Assembly (NCBI GenBank): GCA_009823395.1 | Contig: CM020502.1 | Span: 16,223,944-16,287,943 of the forward strand | Direction of reading: 5' to 3' | From: Thamnaconus septentrionalis | Taxonomy: Eukaryota; Chordata; Actinopteri; Tetraodontiformes; Monacanthidae | Length of the DNA: 64,000 bases | In this document: positions 45,349-57,514 of the stretch, one piece after another | How positions within the stretch are numbered: position 1 is the first letter of the stretch | Layout of the letters: every line of letters starts with the position of its first letter | Notes under the pieces: generated by a model | The model's input: only the letters and a program-made list of their open reading frames with translations | What the model was told of the DNA's origin: nothing | Databases searched by the model: none | Translations under genes and position numbers: made by a program

Positions 45349-47464
45349 ACTGATAGTTAAATAGCAACATATACAAGCTCACCCTCACCCTTTGCCCAGT
45401 TAGCATAAATTGATGTCAACATTGGCTAAATGTTTATATGACATGCTAACCATGCTATTTTCCTAAACTGGCTAAATATCCCACATTGTGTTTTCATTTG
45501 TGTGCAGTGGATATAAAGGTCCCCACACAGCTAATGAACCTGACATTACACATTAGTGTAGAATAACTACTGTGTGTTCCACAATCACCTCCAATAATTT
45601 TCAGCAAATATGAGTTTGATGACGACTGGGTGACATCGCTTAAGCCTACACGCTGCGAGTGGTACTGGTATCTTGAAAAAGCCATTTGTTGTACGTGAAC
45701 AATGTCCCATATGCTGCCAAATGCAAAGAACTTGTACTTATTTGTCTATCAAGTCCGTCAAGTGACAGAAAAAAGGCAAAAGTTCATATATTTTTCTTGT
45801 CCTTAATCCATAGTTCATCTTGCCACGCCAAAACACTTGGAAATCTGTCCTCTGTGATGTCACAGAGGGCACTGAAAGCTCATTAATACCTCTCCCAGGT
45901 TGCACCCTCCGCCAGATGTCTTCTCCGTCCTCCGAGACCGCTGCGCGCCTGCCTTGCATTTCTCCTCTCTCGCTTCTAAACAAGAAGAAGCATCAGTTTG
46001 TATGTGAAATATATCAAACAATGAGAAGAAAATAGAACAAACAACCAGGAATATCAAAGTTTTGAACAATGAATGAATCCTAAAATGCAATTCACCATGA
46101 CAAAAGCTTTCTGAAAGCAACATCCCAGTGATCCAAAGTGCCTGTGATGCAGCTAATTAGCCAAAGTTGAGAGTTCCCTGTGCTGCCCAGCGACATCACG
46201 TCAGTCCCTGGGGAAAAGGTCATGAGCGGCCCCGCTGGGAGGCCTCCAAGGCTGCGCGCTTCCCTCTGACGCTGATGACGGCAGACTGGCCGGCAACACA
46301 CTGGTCATTTCTTCAGCTGGCTCTTTCTCAAACTCCTTCTGCCCTCTCGCCCCATCGTTTCTCACTAAAAGTCCTCGCAGCAGCTCTGGCTCTCAGCCGG
46401 CCGCTGTTTTTTTTTTTTTTTCTTTAAGGGGAATCTGTTTGTTAGCTTTGATTTCAATGTATGTTTCTGCATCAAAAACAGACACTAGATTTTGAAACTC
46501 GGCGCCAACACGGGTAGCAGCCAGTGAAGCCTACCTCCAGTTGAATCACTTTTACCCTCTAGAACTCTTCCCTGCTGTGGGACAGAGAGCATTCTGGACA
46601 TTTTCCCCTGGACTCAATGGCAAATAATGCACTGATGGTTTATAAAACCTTGCTTATCCCTGCCTCTACACAATTTGACTGTCTTTTGCACATCTGCTTT
46701 GAAAGATTGATTTGAATGTTTTTGTAATCTACCTATCTATCTATCTATCGAATTTTTACAAAGTGTTTTTTACAAAGTGTTTTGTTAACGCGACACATCT
46801 GCCCAATTTCACACCTTCATCCATTTCAGAGAGCCAGTGTGTTTGTTATTTTGCCGCCGACAGGCACCTGTTTCGTTCAAACTGAGTGTCTCGGCGTGGC
46901 GGCGCGCAGGAATGAATCAAAAGGGATCAGGTCATTGATGCAGTTAAAAGCCCAGGTGAACATTTAAAAAAATGAGCAAATTAATGTCGCTTGCTTGAGC
47001 GGCTGGAACCCTCGGGAGGCCCCCGGTGCACATGTTGTTAAACATGTTTGTTAAAGGGGTCTGACTTATTTTTAATGTGTGTTATGTTCTGTGTGTTTTG
47101 TGTTATTGGCATGCCACACAAACACACTAATTGGGAAAAATGACAATTTGCTCATTTCTGGGTGGGTTCGCTTTTTGCTGATTGTTTCTGCGCTGAAACA
47201 ATTTGGCATCACAGGTCGACCTGAGAATCCCAGTCACGCCTCTGACTTTTTGTTTGTTTTTTAAAGGTGTGCGACTGTATGAGAGCCAGACGTCATCTTT
47301 CCCTGCAAGCCAATCACAAGGGAGTGGGCCGTTCCAAGGCGGAGCCATGGATGGAGCAGGTAGGAAGGGGGGTTAGAGAGCGGAAACAGACCCTTCCATT
47401 TTTCGATGAAGTGATTTGATGCAAACAGCACAAAATGATCCAAATAATGAATGTGGAAGGTGGG
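45349..47464. other. Non-coding stretch, no gene recognised
   Basis: A CTAT run lies at 46733-46749. No element ends or domains were recognised. The frames at 45738-46301 are short and mutually overlapping. Confidence 0.45.
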
Positions 47465-47609
47465 ATTAGGAGAATTCTCGCCGGACGAGATTTTCCGAGA
47501 ATTATGGTTTATGTGCTTCACACCATTCAATGGAGACACCTGCAAATCGCTATTGTACATTTAGAAATATCGCATTTGTTTTGCGGAAAACTGTCATGGA
47601 AACGCAGCT
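47465..47609 (+). mobile_element. Harbinger-like miniature element, right-end fragment
   Basis: It starts in the internal part (GGACGAGATTTTCCGAGAAT) and runs through TTCAATGGAGACACCTGC and TTTGTTTTGCGGAAAACTG to the end ATGGAAACGCAGCT. The left two thirds are missing. Confidence 0.7.
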
Positions 47610-47801
47610 ATTCAAGACTGTAGAAGAAGAGTCCGGTGTTGCTTTTCATGTAAGATTATTGCACATGTTGCAGTTTGAGTCTTTCTTTAGCCCTGAAACG
47701 ATGAATATTTCAAGGAAGAGCGCAAGAGAGTCTTTGTAACACAGCCACATCTGCAGTGGCTCCCGGATGAAGTGCGACAGGAGTGGCAAGTCTCTGTTTG
47801 A

Positions 47802-47940
47802 CCATTCATTCATTCATCTTCTATACCCGCTTATTCCTATTCAGGGTCACGGGGGTCTGCTGGAGCCTATCCCAGCTGTCTGAGGGCGAAGGCAGGGTGA
47901 CACCCTGGACAAGTCGCCAGTTCATCACAGGGCTCTGTTG
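47802..47940 (+). repeat. Teleost CCATTTTCTATACC dispersed repeat, copy 3
   Basis: ATTCATCTTCTATACCCGCT, GGGTCACGGGGGTCTGCTGG, CTATCCCAGCTGTCTGAGGG and CCTGGACAAGTCGCCAG follow the usual teleost consensus closely. It is one of the better preserved copies here. Confidence 0.8.
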
Positions 47941-48184
47941 TTTGACCAATATACTAAAAAACAATCAAACAAACACACAGCTTCATAATCTTTACATGGG
48001 GTCGCTACGGAGCTGGACATGTTTGCAGACGCCACTTCTCAGATCACGGAGGAGTCTTGGTGGTGAAATGGGAATGAGCAGACTTTTATTTATTTACAGT
48101 ATTTTTTAATTGAGTTTCAATGTTGACTCTCCAATCGACCAGTTGTAAGTGCTGACCCTGGCTGTGTGGAAGCCCTCTGGGACA

Positions 48185-48203
48185 GCACTGCACTGCACTG
48201 CAC
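48185..48203. repeat. CACTG pentanucleotide repeat
   Basis: Three to four tandem units of CACTG. Confidence 0.7.
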
Positions 48204-48410
48204 TATCGGGCAATTTATACAAGGTGGTTAAAGATAGAGAGAGGGGGGGGGGAAACTATCACGAGCTGCTGTTGAATGTTATAAATGGCAAAATGAGCGA
48301 CTGTTAGTTATTCAATGTATGTTCTTGTACGCCTCACACTCTTGTGCTTGCATTCCTTTAATTATTAGTATACAAGTTGAAAGACCTTACTTACATTTCT
48401 ATGTTCTAAC

Positions 48411-48789
48411 GAGGGACGCACCAATAGCTACAGTATACCAGTATAGGGTATCGGTACCGATCCCGGGGTTGAGTACTCTATTTGTACTCGTGAAATAAGT
48501 GCCGATACAACGACACTGACAACAGTTGTATATGTATGCATATGACAATTTTGTTACATTTGTTTTTGTGCTGCAGTGAAACTTGTGACAGTTGCCCCGT
48601 GTTCTAGAAGAAACATGCTGAGGAATGTTGTTTAAATTACGGAACATCTGTGGGGGGGGATAAATAAAGTAATTCTGTTATGTCGAATGGCCTTATTAGG
48701 TACTCAATATCAGTATCGGTATCAGTATCGGTGAGTACTGACAGTACTCGTACTCTACGCGATCTGTAGAAAAGTGGTATCACTGCATA
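48411..48789. mobile_element. hAT-like miniature element, GGGATGCACCGAT family, copy 1
   Basis: The left end GAGGGACGCACCAATAG and right end GTGGTATCACTGCAT are imperfect inverted ends. The subterminal regions are made of GGTATCGGTACCGAT words. The interior (TACTCGTGAAATAAGTGCCG, ATGCTGAGGAATGTTGTT, AATGGCCTTATTAGGTACTC) is shared with the copy at 55583-55935. Confidence 0.82.
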
Positions 48790-49239
48790 ATTCAACACTG
48801 AATACGTCTTGTTCAATGTAATATGAAGCTTTAGAGAAAAAAAAAAGAAAAAGACATAATAACAAACATGGCACGACATTGTGTCACAGCATGGAACGCA
48901 GTAGTGGAAAATGAATTAACACAGACGTGCGCGCGCGCACACACACACACACACGTAGAAGTAAAGGCCGAATAAAAAGTGGGCGAAAGAGGAAAAGAAA
49001 GTGTGTCTGCACTTGACCGCGGCCGAGGAAATTGGCTTGACTTCCGAACACACGCCGCTGTCTGTCGCAGTGAGACGGAGGCGGAGCGGTCAACTCTCAT
49101 TAGACGCAAAGGCGTCACACACCTGTGAAGAACATGGATGGCGGCAGGCGGCTCCAGTGTTTGGCCTTGATCGGCGTGAGACCGATTAGTTGGAACGTTT
49201 GGGAGCCGATCATTCCGAGCTGAAGCTGTACTTCAACTT

Positions 49240-49243
<4 letters not shown>

Positions 49244-49316
<73 letters not shown>
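49244..49316. repeat. Long GT microsatellite
   Basis: A nearly pure 73-base GT run. An 11-unit alternating GCGC/CA run also lies nearby at about 48928-48953. Confidence 0.97.
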
Positions 49317-49317
<1 letters not shown>

Positions 49318-49352
49318 TGCCCATGAAGCCACGATCCAATCAAAACAGCTCC

Positions 49353-49377
49353 GCGACCCACCAGTTGAGAAACGCTG
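49353..49377. mobile_element. Solo end of the CAGTGGTTCTCAACTGG hAT family
   Basis: GACCCACCAGTTGAGAAACG followed by CTG is the right end of the family present in full at 58197-58423. No left end is found; the GT microsatellite occupies the place where the interior would be. Confidence 0.55.
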
Positions 49378-49756
49378 AACTAGATGATGGAAGAGCTACA
49401 GGATGCGTTTTTACAACACACAAGAGAAGGGATCAGCTGATTATATGGACTCTGAGTTCTTCTCCATCCAACAGACGCCCACTGCAAGGAAAGGAAAATG
49501 TGAAGTGACGATGAAAATATACAATGCTGAAAGTGAGCAGTACGTTCTAACGATAGTTAAAAATCATGCTGGATGTAACCCTGAATCCTCAGGGTCGGCC
49601 ATTCTCACCAGAGCTCTGTTACCCTGTTGTGTTTCCAAGGGGACCACTATTAGTGATGGACCTGCATCTGTGCCTGCCTACTTTTTGTTCACTTTTATTC
49701 TTCCAAAGTAGTTCCACATTAAAACTTAAATTACTAAATAGAATCCAGCATATCTT

Positions 49757-50100
49757 CAAGGTCCAGTCTGTCAAAATTGGCTCGATTTAAGAATTTATAT
49801 TGATAAAGCTTAACATATAGCCCATAAATACATTAATAAAAGTGTATGCCCGCAGTACAATAAGTTATTTGGTTTTCCTAACCATACAACAGTTCTTATT
49901 TATAGATAAGAATATACAGAGCGCAAGGGTCCTGCTCCTAGTTAGCTGGAATCCTGCACCACAATGTTTCTAAGGAAGCCTGGTGTGGACAATCCAGCCC
50001 ACCTGACAGCAAGGATGTGGACAAAGTATCCAGGTTTGGGTGCGCAGGCAACCTTAGTTCACTGGCAAGATCGGGAGAGGGAGGGTACGGAGTCCCTAAG
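49757..50100 (+). mobile_element. GGTCCAGTGTGTAAA-family miniature element, copy 3
   Basis: The left end AAGGTCCAGTCTGTCAAAA is followed by TTGGCTCGATTTAAGAATTT, ACATTAATAAAAGTGTATGC, TTGGTTTTCCTAACC and AGAGCGCAAGGGTCCTGCTC, then the outer part GTTTCTAAGGAAGCCTGG, ATCCAGGTTTGGGTGCGC and CTTAGTTCACTGGCA. It reads antiparallel to the copy at 35665-36020. Confidence 0.75.
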
Positions 50101-52104
50101 GGGACATAAGTGAAAGAGCGCTGCCATCTAAAATGTCACCGCTTGATGTTGGCGTTTTTTTTTTTCTTCAAAGTCTCCAAATATTACCTTCTTGACCTTT
50201 AAATGAACATGATAATCCAGATCCTCCTGTCTTGGCTGAGTCTTTGCTTGTCACTTGCTTCATCGTTAGCCGCGCCGATTGCCGACAGACCTCAGTGCAA
50301 CTCTAATCATGGTCAGGTGTTAGTCTGGTGTGCGGCGAGCTGTTTGTGTGTCACACTTCGCATTTCCTGATCTCACCATTTCAGAGGAAGTCGCGGCAAG
50401 CGACGTGCATCGACGTCTGCGGTTGCGCGATGATGACATTTCGAGAAAGAAAGAAAGAAATAAGTCTTCTCATTTATTCGCCGTTACGCAAGAACTCCTG
50501 AATGTGAGTCGTCAGCCGGCAATGCAGCTGTCTGTTTGTTTGCAGCCACGCCGCCCAGATATTTGGGTCAGCGACGGGATGGATTGCCACAACGGAACGT
50601 GTGTGTGTCTCATCTGCAGCGCAAACTGATATTTTTAAAAAAAATAGACTTATGGGAGTGATGTTTGAAAAAGCAAACACTATTTATTTGTTAAACTGGG
50701 TTCCCAGCCGAAGAGCCCGTCTTCCTGAGGGAGTGGCCTCATATCTGGGAGGTCGTGAGATGATAAATATGAGAAGAAAAGTTGGAAAACAGTCTTATTT
50801 CGCAAGACAGTTTTCACTTTGACTTTTTCAGCCTGTGCAAGTAAATGGCAGTCAAACAGTGGGTACATTGAATTTTACTGGGATACTTGCAAGTGGAATT
50901 AGGACTGGTACTTAATGCTAGAAAGTATCTTTTCTAGGGTAAGAACTCTGGCACGTATTGACAAAATCAAATTGTTGTATGTTTGTTATGTGTATTGCAT
51001 TACTATCCATTCTGGAATGTTGTTGTTCTTTTTTTTAGAAATACAAAAATCACCCAATCCACTTTAAAATCAGTTATTCGACTTGTAGAACTCGTTGCAA
51101 TTGCAACATGTAAGCCAAAGTACATGACGAGCTGTGTAAGCTACAGTATGTACATAACGTAACAATTCATTTTTTTCCTTTTCGTCACAGAGCCCTTGGC
51201 CCCAACAGACTCATAATAAGTGAACTTCTTCGCATTGTTATGTGAACCCAGCAATGTCAAATGTACTCAAGGACCACATAAGCAATCTCAAGTGAACTTT
51301 CCCATTATTTTATTACTGGGACCAGGATGAAATGAAAATAAATGAATAAATTGCATGTTCATTGAAAAGATTTATTTTTGGAATACTTCTGCAAACTATT
51401 TAAAAATGTTGTATCAATTTTTTCCTCATGAAAAAATGATGATTAGTTCTTTTAAAGGAGATTTGAGATCGGAAAAAAGAAGATGATTCATCAACTTGCC
51501 TGTTGCGTCCTGCTCTCTCCATGTGTTCCTTCTATCAAACTGAGCAGAAGCCACCTGCTTTGCTGTTGGCTGACGTCACAGCTTTTTTTGGCGTGCAAAT
51601 AAAAAAAAAAAAGAGTGCTTTTTGTCAGTATGTTCTTCACAATCTCCTGCATTCAAAATTCATCAAAAATCGCTCGAAAAACACCATAAAACTTAAATGC
51701 CCTCAGCGGCCAATTGGAAGGTCATGGAGACGTGCGACAAAAACCCCCACATTCTGGCCATCAAGACCAACATTTCATTTCAACTTTTCATGTTGTCAGT
51801 GGAGTTGCTCTCTCTTCCGCGTTGACAAAAGTCAATGACGTCGGGCTATATTCCGATGTGGTGGCTCACATGGCAAAGGCCAACGAGCGACGTCGCAACC
51901 ATCTCGGGGGTTCACACAGGAAGGTCCCAAAAAGAGAAAATATCCAGCGAGGGAGGCAGCAGCGGCTGTGAGGAGGAAAACTGCCTTGTTAGTGTCAGGG
52001 GTTCAGGCTGCTTGGCAGTTTAAATCTGTATTTTTTTTAGTACCATTTCAGCAGCCTCGTCATTTTTATTAGGTTTAAGTGTCTGCATGGAGAGTTTAAG
52101 AGCC
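50101..52104. other. Non-coding stretch, no gene recognised
   Basis: Short A/T homopolymers and a GAAA run near 50444-50460. The frame 51503-51838 (111 codons) shows no recognised domain. Confidence 0.45.
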
Positions 52105-52136
<32 letters not shown>

Positions 52137-52183
52137 CTTGCACACGGGAGTTTTGTTTTTGACACACACACACACACACACAC
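52105..52183. repeat. TG run and CA run in inverted arrangement
   Basis: A GT/TG run (52105-52136) and an AC run (52162-52183) are complementary and separated by 25 bases, so the locus can fold into a hairpin with about 22 paired bases. Confidence 0.9.
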
Positions 52184-52996
52184 GGCCGTGCTGCTCGCTC
52201 AGTTTTTTTGCAAGTGCACATTTCTAGCTCAGTTCTTCTCCGGTCGTGTGGGGGTTGGGGGGCCAGGTTGGGGTGGGGGGGTCGCTGTTTGTTTCAGTTC
52301 GCTCGCAATGTAACTGTGCACCTCGCGCCGCTCTGGTGCAACGTGCCTCCACACAAAGCGGGACAGGGTTCAGTGGGGGAGGGGGTTGATTAATCGCTCT
52401 CCAAACGCGAGCGACTGTCTTGATCACGCGCGGGCCGGCGAGCGTCCCTCCCCGTTTTGCTCTGCCGGATGTTGTGACCCACTTCTTCAGCCGTTTTGGA
52501 TGTGGAAACACTCCGGCAATGTAGGGCAGCAGTTATGTGGCGCCGAAAAAAAAAAAAAACAACACACACAAAAAAAAAAATAAAACGCTCATCCGGGCCC
52601 GACAATAGAAACAGGAGAGCGACACTCTTTAATGGGACGGTGTTTTATCCGGCAGGTAGTGCGCCTGAGGGAATTTAACAGATGGAGTTTTGGGGGCGGA
52701 GGGCAGTTGGACGTATCAGAGGAGGTTTTGGCAAGAGCGGCTGTGCCGAGGATCACAAGTCGCGCTGTTGAGGACATTGATTTGCTCAAACGCCCTCCCC
52801 CCAGATCGACTTGTCGATCGCGCAGGATTACGACGGCGTTTTACTCCGACTCAAATTGAATCGTCACCGTCCTCGCTGGAGGGTTTGCTCGGCTTGTGAT
52901 CGGACGAAAGACGGGAACGTCAATTTTTCTCCTCTTTCTCGGGCAGAGCGTCTCGAGATGAGTTAACCTCCGTGTTTGACTTCCAACAGATTCCTC
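52184..52996. other. GC- and CpG-rich non-coding stretch with a G-tract cluster
   Basis: Contains G runs of five, six, four and seven G at 52250-52281, many CpGs at 52310-52480 and an A-rich segment at 52545-52580. The sequence at 52620-52860 looks unique and may be conserved. No exon is recognised. Confidence 0.4.
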
Positions 52997-53299
52997 AAAG
53001 GTCCGGTGTGTAAAACTTGGCTTGATTTATGATTTTTATATTGGTAAAAGCTTAATATACTGCCCATAAATACATTAATAAAAGTGTATAATAGCAGTGC
53101 AACAAGAGTAATTTGGTTTCCCTACCCTTAGAACAGTTCTCATATGTATAAGAATATACTTAGAGCAAGGGTCTTGCTCCCAGTTTGCTGCCACCTTCCA
53201 CTGCCATATTATACGGAAGTGCCCTAAATACGAAACGCGCCGACAGTCAGGCTTTTTAAAATACCAGACTTCCTTAAAATGTTTACACACTGCGTCTTT
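52997..53299 (+). mobile_element. GGTCCAGTGTGTAAA-family miniature element, copy 4, both ends present
   Basis: The left end AAAGGTCCGGTGTGTAAAAC and right end GTTTACACACTGCGTCTTT are inverted counterparts. The interior shares ACATTAATAAAAGTGTATAA, TTGGTTTCCCTACCC and TAGAGCAAGGGTCTTGCTCC with the other copies. At about 300 bases it is shorter than copies 2 and 3, with a different segment before the right end. Confidence 0.75.
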
Positions 53300-54509
53300 A
53301 ATCAGCCTGTAGTATTTCTAGCAACAACAACAAAAAAAAGATGGAAGAGTGAGAAGTCACTCGCCAAAGCTTCCCCATGTAGCATCTTTGTTCACACCGT
53401 CAAACAATCTGAGGAGTTCTATCCTCCGCAGTTCTGCATGGCGTCCACCACGTGCACCCACTGCCCGTGAGCCGTCACCACGTCTTTGCTTTATGAGGCG
53501 TCTCTCTTTGACAGTTTGCCATTATTTCAAGTGCTGCAGCTCCTGGAAAGCACTCTCCCTCCTCTTTGCTAAAAGCATTCTGTGTACGACGGCATTTCTC
53601 TGCGGTTTCTAATCAAATATGGGGGGAAAAAGAAATAAAATATATTAGGTTTTTTCTTAACAAATATCTCAGTCCCTTGACTTTCCCATATGCCCTGCCA
53701 AATCCTGGGGTGTCTTGCTGAAAAACATCTGACCAAGCAAGTGGTTCTGGAGCCGTTTTGCAAAACATGTTTTCTTCTTAATCATTCAAGATATATTCTC
53801 ACTCTGAATGTAGAAACATTTTTGCAATAATTGCAAGTTTTCCCCCCCAAAAAATGAATTGTGTGTATATGACAAGCACAGTATTTTCTTTTCACAGATT
53901 AAATGTCAAATGTGGAAATGTAATGACACCACGTCGAAATGCAAAAATGTTCGCTATCCAAGATACAATGCGAACAATAAAATGACGATGCCACACGTAC
54001 GATTTAACCTGAAAATATTCCTGTTTGTAAGATTCAGTATGCCGAGACATTTAGCCTGACAGCCTCTTGCTTTGTTATGAATTGCTTTGTACTTCATTTA
54101 TTCAATATGAATGTGGAAAATTGGATGAGACATTAGTCCCTTGTTGGAATGAAACTGACTTTCAGGGACGCATTTATCGTAAAGTGAATAATGACATTTT
54201 CAACACAAAACATATTTTGTTCAAGCGGTGTCACAGTGGATATAGTTGCCTGACTCTCCAGCGTTAGGGGAGCATGAAAAGGCAGGAACTCAAGTAACCT
54301 CACCAAGGTCTGCAGAATATCTGAATGCAAACTGTGTACATATACATGTCTATCACTGGTCCCTTTTTTAAGACTTACTAAAACTTATTTTTTTTCTCTC
54401 ATCATGCTGTTGCCTCTCACACATGCACTTTATATGGCTTCCTTACAGGTTTATAATGTTTGTCTGCTGTTATCATTTATGTCGTCTGCGTATTTCATTG
54501 TCTTTTGTG
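53300..54509. other. Non-coding stretch, no gene recognised
   Basis: AT-rich with short open frames. No element ends were seen. Confidence 0.45.
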
Positions 54510-54553
<44 letters not shown>

Positions 54554-54562
54554 GTCTATCTG
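54510..54562. repeat. TATC tetranucleotide microsatellite
   Basis: About 13 TATC/CTAT units with one TGTC variant near the end. Confidence 0.95.
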
Positions 54563-55582
54563 AAGTGAAGCAGTACCAGCAATATTTAAACTCAAAATTT
54601 AACTTCAAAATAAAAAAAAGTAGAATTTGAACAAAGAAAGCATAAGCTGCAACTAGCCTTCAACAAGACTGGGTGTTCAACGTTGGGATTGAGTCTTACA
54701 GCTCTGTGTTGACATACTATCAGGACATATTGTCAGAGTCAGTGGGAATCAGCATTTTAACCTGCGGCAAATTGAGGAAAAAAAATAAAAAATGTTGGAT
54801 CCCATTCAAGTCCTGCATACTTTTCCACTTGGCTGCACCTTGGCGAACAGTTGCATCAAGTTGGGGGCAGGGGGGATTAGCCAAGTCAGACCCTTCGACC
54901 TCCATGTGAGGGCGAGATCCTGTCGGGCGATTACAACAGGCACATTGTATCAACTTCACCGCTCTGGCAGTGAACTTCACCACTCCACCCCCGTCATTGG
55001 GGACCAATGACGAACGAAGGGAACGGCACGTATTAGCCAAACAGGTGCACACAAGTAATATGGAGTCTGGCCGCTTACATAATTCATACATGATAATGTA
55101 ATTAGAATGTTACGTAAAGGGATCGCGGACGGCGGCCGTGTCCCTGTCTTCTGGCGGCGTGATGCGATTAGACGTGCTCCTCCGGGGGGGGTGGAGAGTG
55201 GTGGTGGGAGGGGGGGGTTTGTGGTCGCAAAGCGAGCTCGTGAAAAACGCACCGCCGGGCTAATCGGAGCCCCGGTATTCATCACGGCGAGCCGTCGTCG
55301 TCGTCGTCATCGTGGTTATTAAATCGCAAAACACGCCGATCCCCCCGCGCCTGGAAGCTGGGAGCGCTTGCAGACAAACACGTCTCATGCGCCTGTGTAA
55401 CAGCAGTGACTCACAACCCCCACGCCCGGGGCGTTTGTTTTAGCTTTCAGACGTTTTTTTTTTTTTTCTCTCTCTTTCCCACCATATGCTGGTAAATATA
55501 GGACGAGTTTTTCAAATAGTTCATTCAGGGCCTCTTTAACACTATAAAGCAAACGACTTCTCGTATGCTCAGTCGTAAAGGC
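54563..55582. other. Non-coding stretch, possibly conserved, ending CpG-rich
   Basis: The block at about 54870-55110 is unique-looking with few low-complexity runs (GCGATTACAACAGGCAC, GATAATGTAATTAGAATG). About 55110-55320 is CpG-rich with a GTC run at 55293-55312. No exon is recognised. Confidence 0.35.
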
Positions 55583-55935
55583 TAGGGACGCACTGATACC
55601 GATACCAGTATCGGTTATCGGTACCGATATCGGGGTTGAGTACTGTATTACACTTGTAAAATATGTACCGATAACACGACACCAATTCCAGTTGGATATG
55701 TACAGTATGCATTCAACAATTTAGTTCAGTTTGTGTTTGTACTGCAGCAAATCTTGTGACAGTCACCCCGCGTTCTGTGAAGACATGCTGAGGAATGTAG
55801 TTCAAATAAAATCAAAGTTATTCTATAATGTGTAATGGCCTTATCAAGTACTCGGCATCGGTAGCGGTGAGTACTAAAATGCAACTACTCGTACTCTCCT
55901 CAATCTGTAAAAATACTGCCATCGGTGCATCCCTG
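55583..55935. mobile_element. hAT-like miniature element, GGGATGCACCGAT family, copy 2
   Basis: It begins TAGGGACGCACTGATACC and ends ATCGGTGCATCCCTG; the ends are inverted counterparts. GGTTATCGGTACCGATATCG is the subterminal motif. It is about 350 bases, with no transposase frame, and collinear with the copy at 48411. Confidence 0.85.
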
Positions 55936-57151
55936 TAAATAACCAAAGACCGATATTTCCGATTAAAGGATTTTTTTTTGTTTTTTTGTTTCTTTTTGCT
56001 CCAGCTAGAAACTTGCACGCGCACGCACGTCAGGCATCCTTGCACAGCGACGCGCGCACGCCCACGTCTTAAATTCCTCCGGGACCGCGCGAAAGCTCGT
56101 CACGCAGGAGACGACGTGACGTGACGAGCGACTGTCTAGACACGCATTAACGACCGCATTCTCAAGAATGTGTCACGCAGATCTCGTCCACCTTCCCCTC
56201 GAGGTGCTTTTTCGCACACAAAGTCGCTCAGCGCGCGGGTTGCTCAGCGTTTCTCTCAAGGAACGATGGGCTGCTGTTGATTTCACCTCTTTCATTCCAT
56301 GCAGCACAAAATGCATTCGCGCTCGGATCATTGTGCCGCATTTTCTGAAGCAACTTAATTCGTGTTTTTAAAATACAGTTTTTCTGACGCCCCGTGGATT
56401 CGTGAGATCGTGACCTGAGAATCACAATCAAGTCTCCGAGTGCGTCTTCTTTTCGTAGTCACCCTTAAACCACACGCTCCCTTCTGCACGTGCCCAGTTC
56501 TGCATAGGTCGGAACTGGATGTTTCAGCAGGACCATGAACTTTGCCACACATCCACGACGAGTGCAAGAACTGAGTTTTGGGATTTGTACTTGTTAATTA
56601 TAAACAAAAGGTAATAATTTGCTTTCGGTTGTGTCTGTCTGATGCAACGGCACCTTTTGGCGCACAAGAAAAATATTTAATTGTGTGGGTTGTGTGCGGT
56701 TGTTTCAAATTTTAAGGGTGTCCAAAAACTTTTTCTACACTGACTGTTTTTTTATTTATTTTTTTTTTTTGTAGCTTTTTGCAGATTGCAAAGGAAAATG
56801 AATACAGCATATCAGAAGAAACTTATTTGAATGACTTTTTTTTTTGGACTTTTTAATTAATGCAAACATTACCCTTTAGCCAACTTCTAACTGATACATA
56901 ATTTAAACTTTAGTTGGACAAACCCGCTTTTTATGCACTTTTGCCAATGTCGTTCCCGCACACATTCGACATTTGCATCAGGAAACCAGTTTCACAGGGG
57001 AGATGGAGCGGCAGCTGTGTGAGTCACGGTATGCCACTTCTGCGAAAGCGGCTCGCAAGTGCATTTCCTAAAAAGTGTGGAGGGTAGTTTCACTCATTTG
57101 ATTTTGGGAGGCATCAAAACATTCCCACATATCAAATCTTACCGCTTGGCC
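55936..57151. other. Non-coding stretch, no gene recognised
   Basis: CpG-rich at about 56010-56130, then AT-rich with T runs. No frame has a recognisable domain. Confidence 0.45.
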
Positions 57152-57514
57152 CAGCGGTGGGCAAACTCTTTGACTGGTGGGCTGCTATGGGTTCTAAAAT
57201 TTGACAGAGGGACCGGAGCAGGAGCAGATGGATGGAGCGTTTTGGTGACCCACCTCATAGGAGGAAAATAATATATAATGGCTTATGTAGAAAACAGGTA
57301 CTTTTATGTCAATTGAAAATGCACAATATAATCTGTGTCTTTGAAGCCCCGTGGTATTTAGCTCTTTATTGAAACGACTCTTAAAACACTGAAAACAGTG
57401 ATGAAAAACAGCTTATTACTTACTATTAATATAATTTCTTCAAGTTCGGCGGGCCGGATTAAAAAGATTAACGGGCCTGATATGCCCCCCTCCCCAGGCT
57501 GTAGTTTGGCCAGT
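57152..57514. mobile_element. hAT-type element, CAGGGGCAAAC family, copy 2 (reverse)
   Basis: The end CAGCGGTGGGCAAACT, the phrases TTTGACTGGTGGG and TTCTAAAATTTGACAGAGGG, and the final GTAGTTTGGCCAGTC mirror the copy at 9633-10003 in opposite orientation. The interior keeps ACCCACCTCATAGGAGGAA and TTAAAACACTGAAAACAGTG. Confidence 0.78.
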
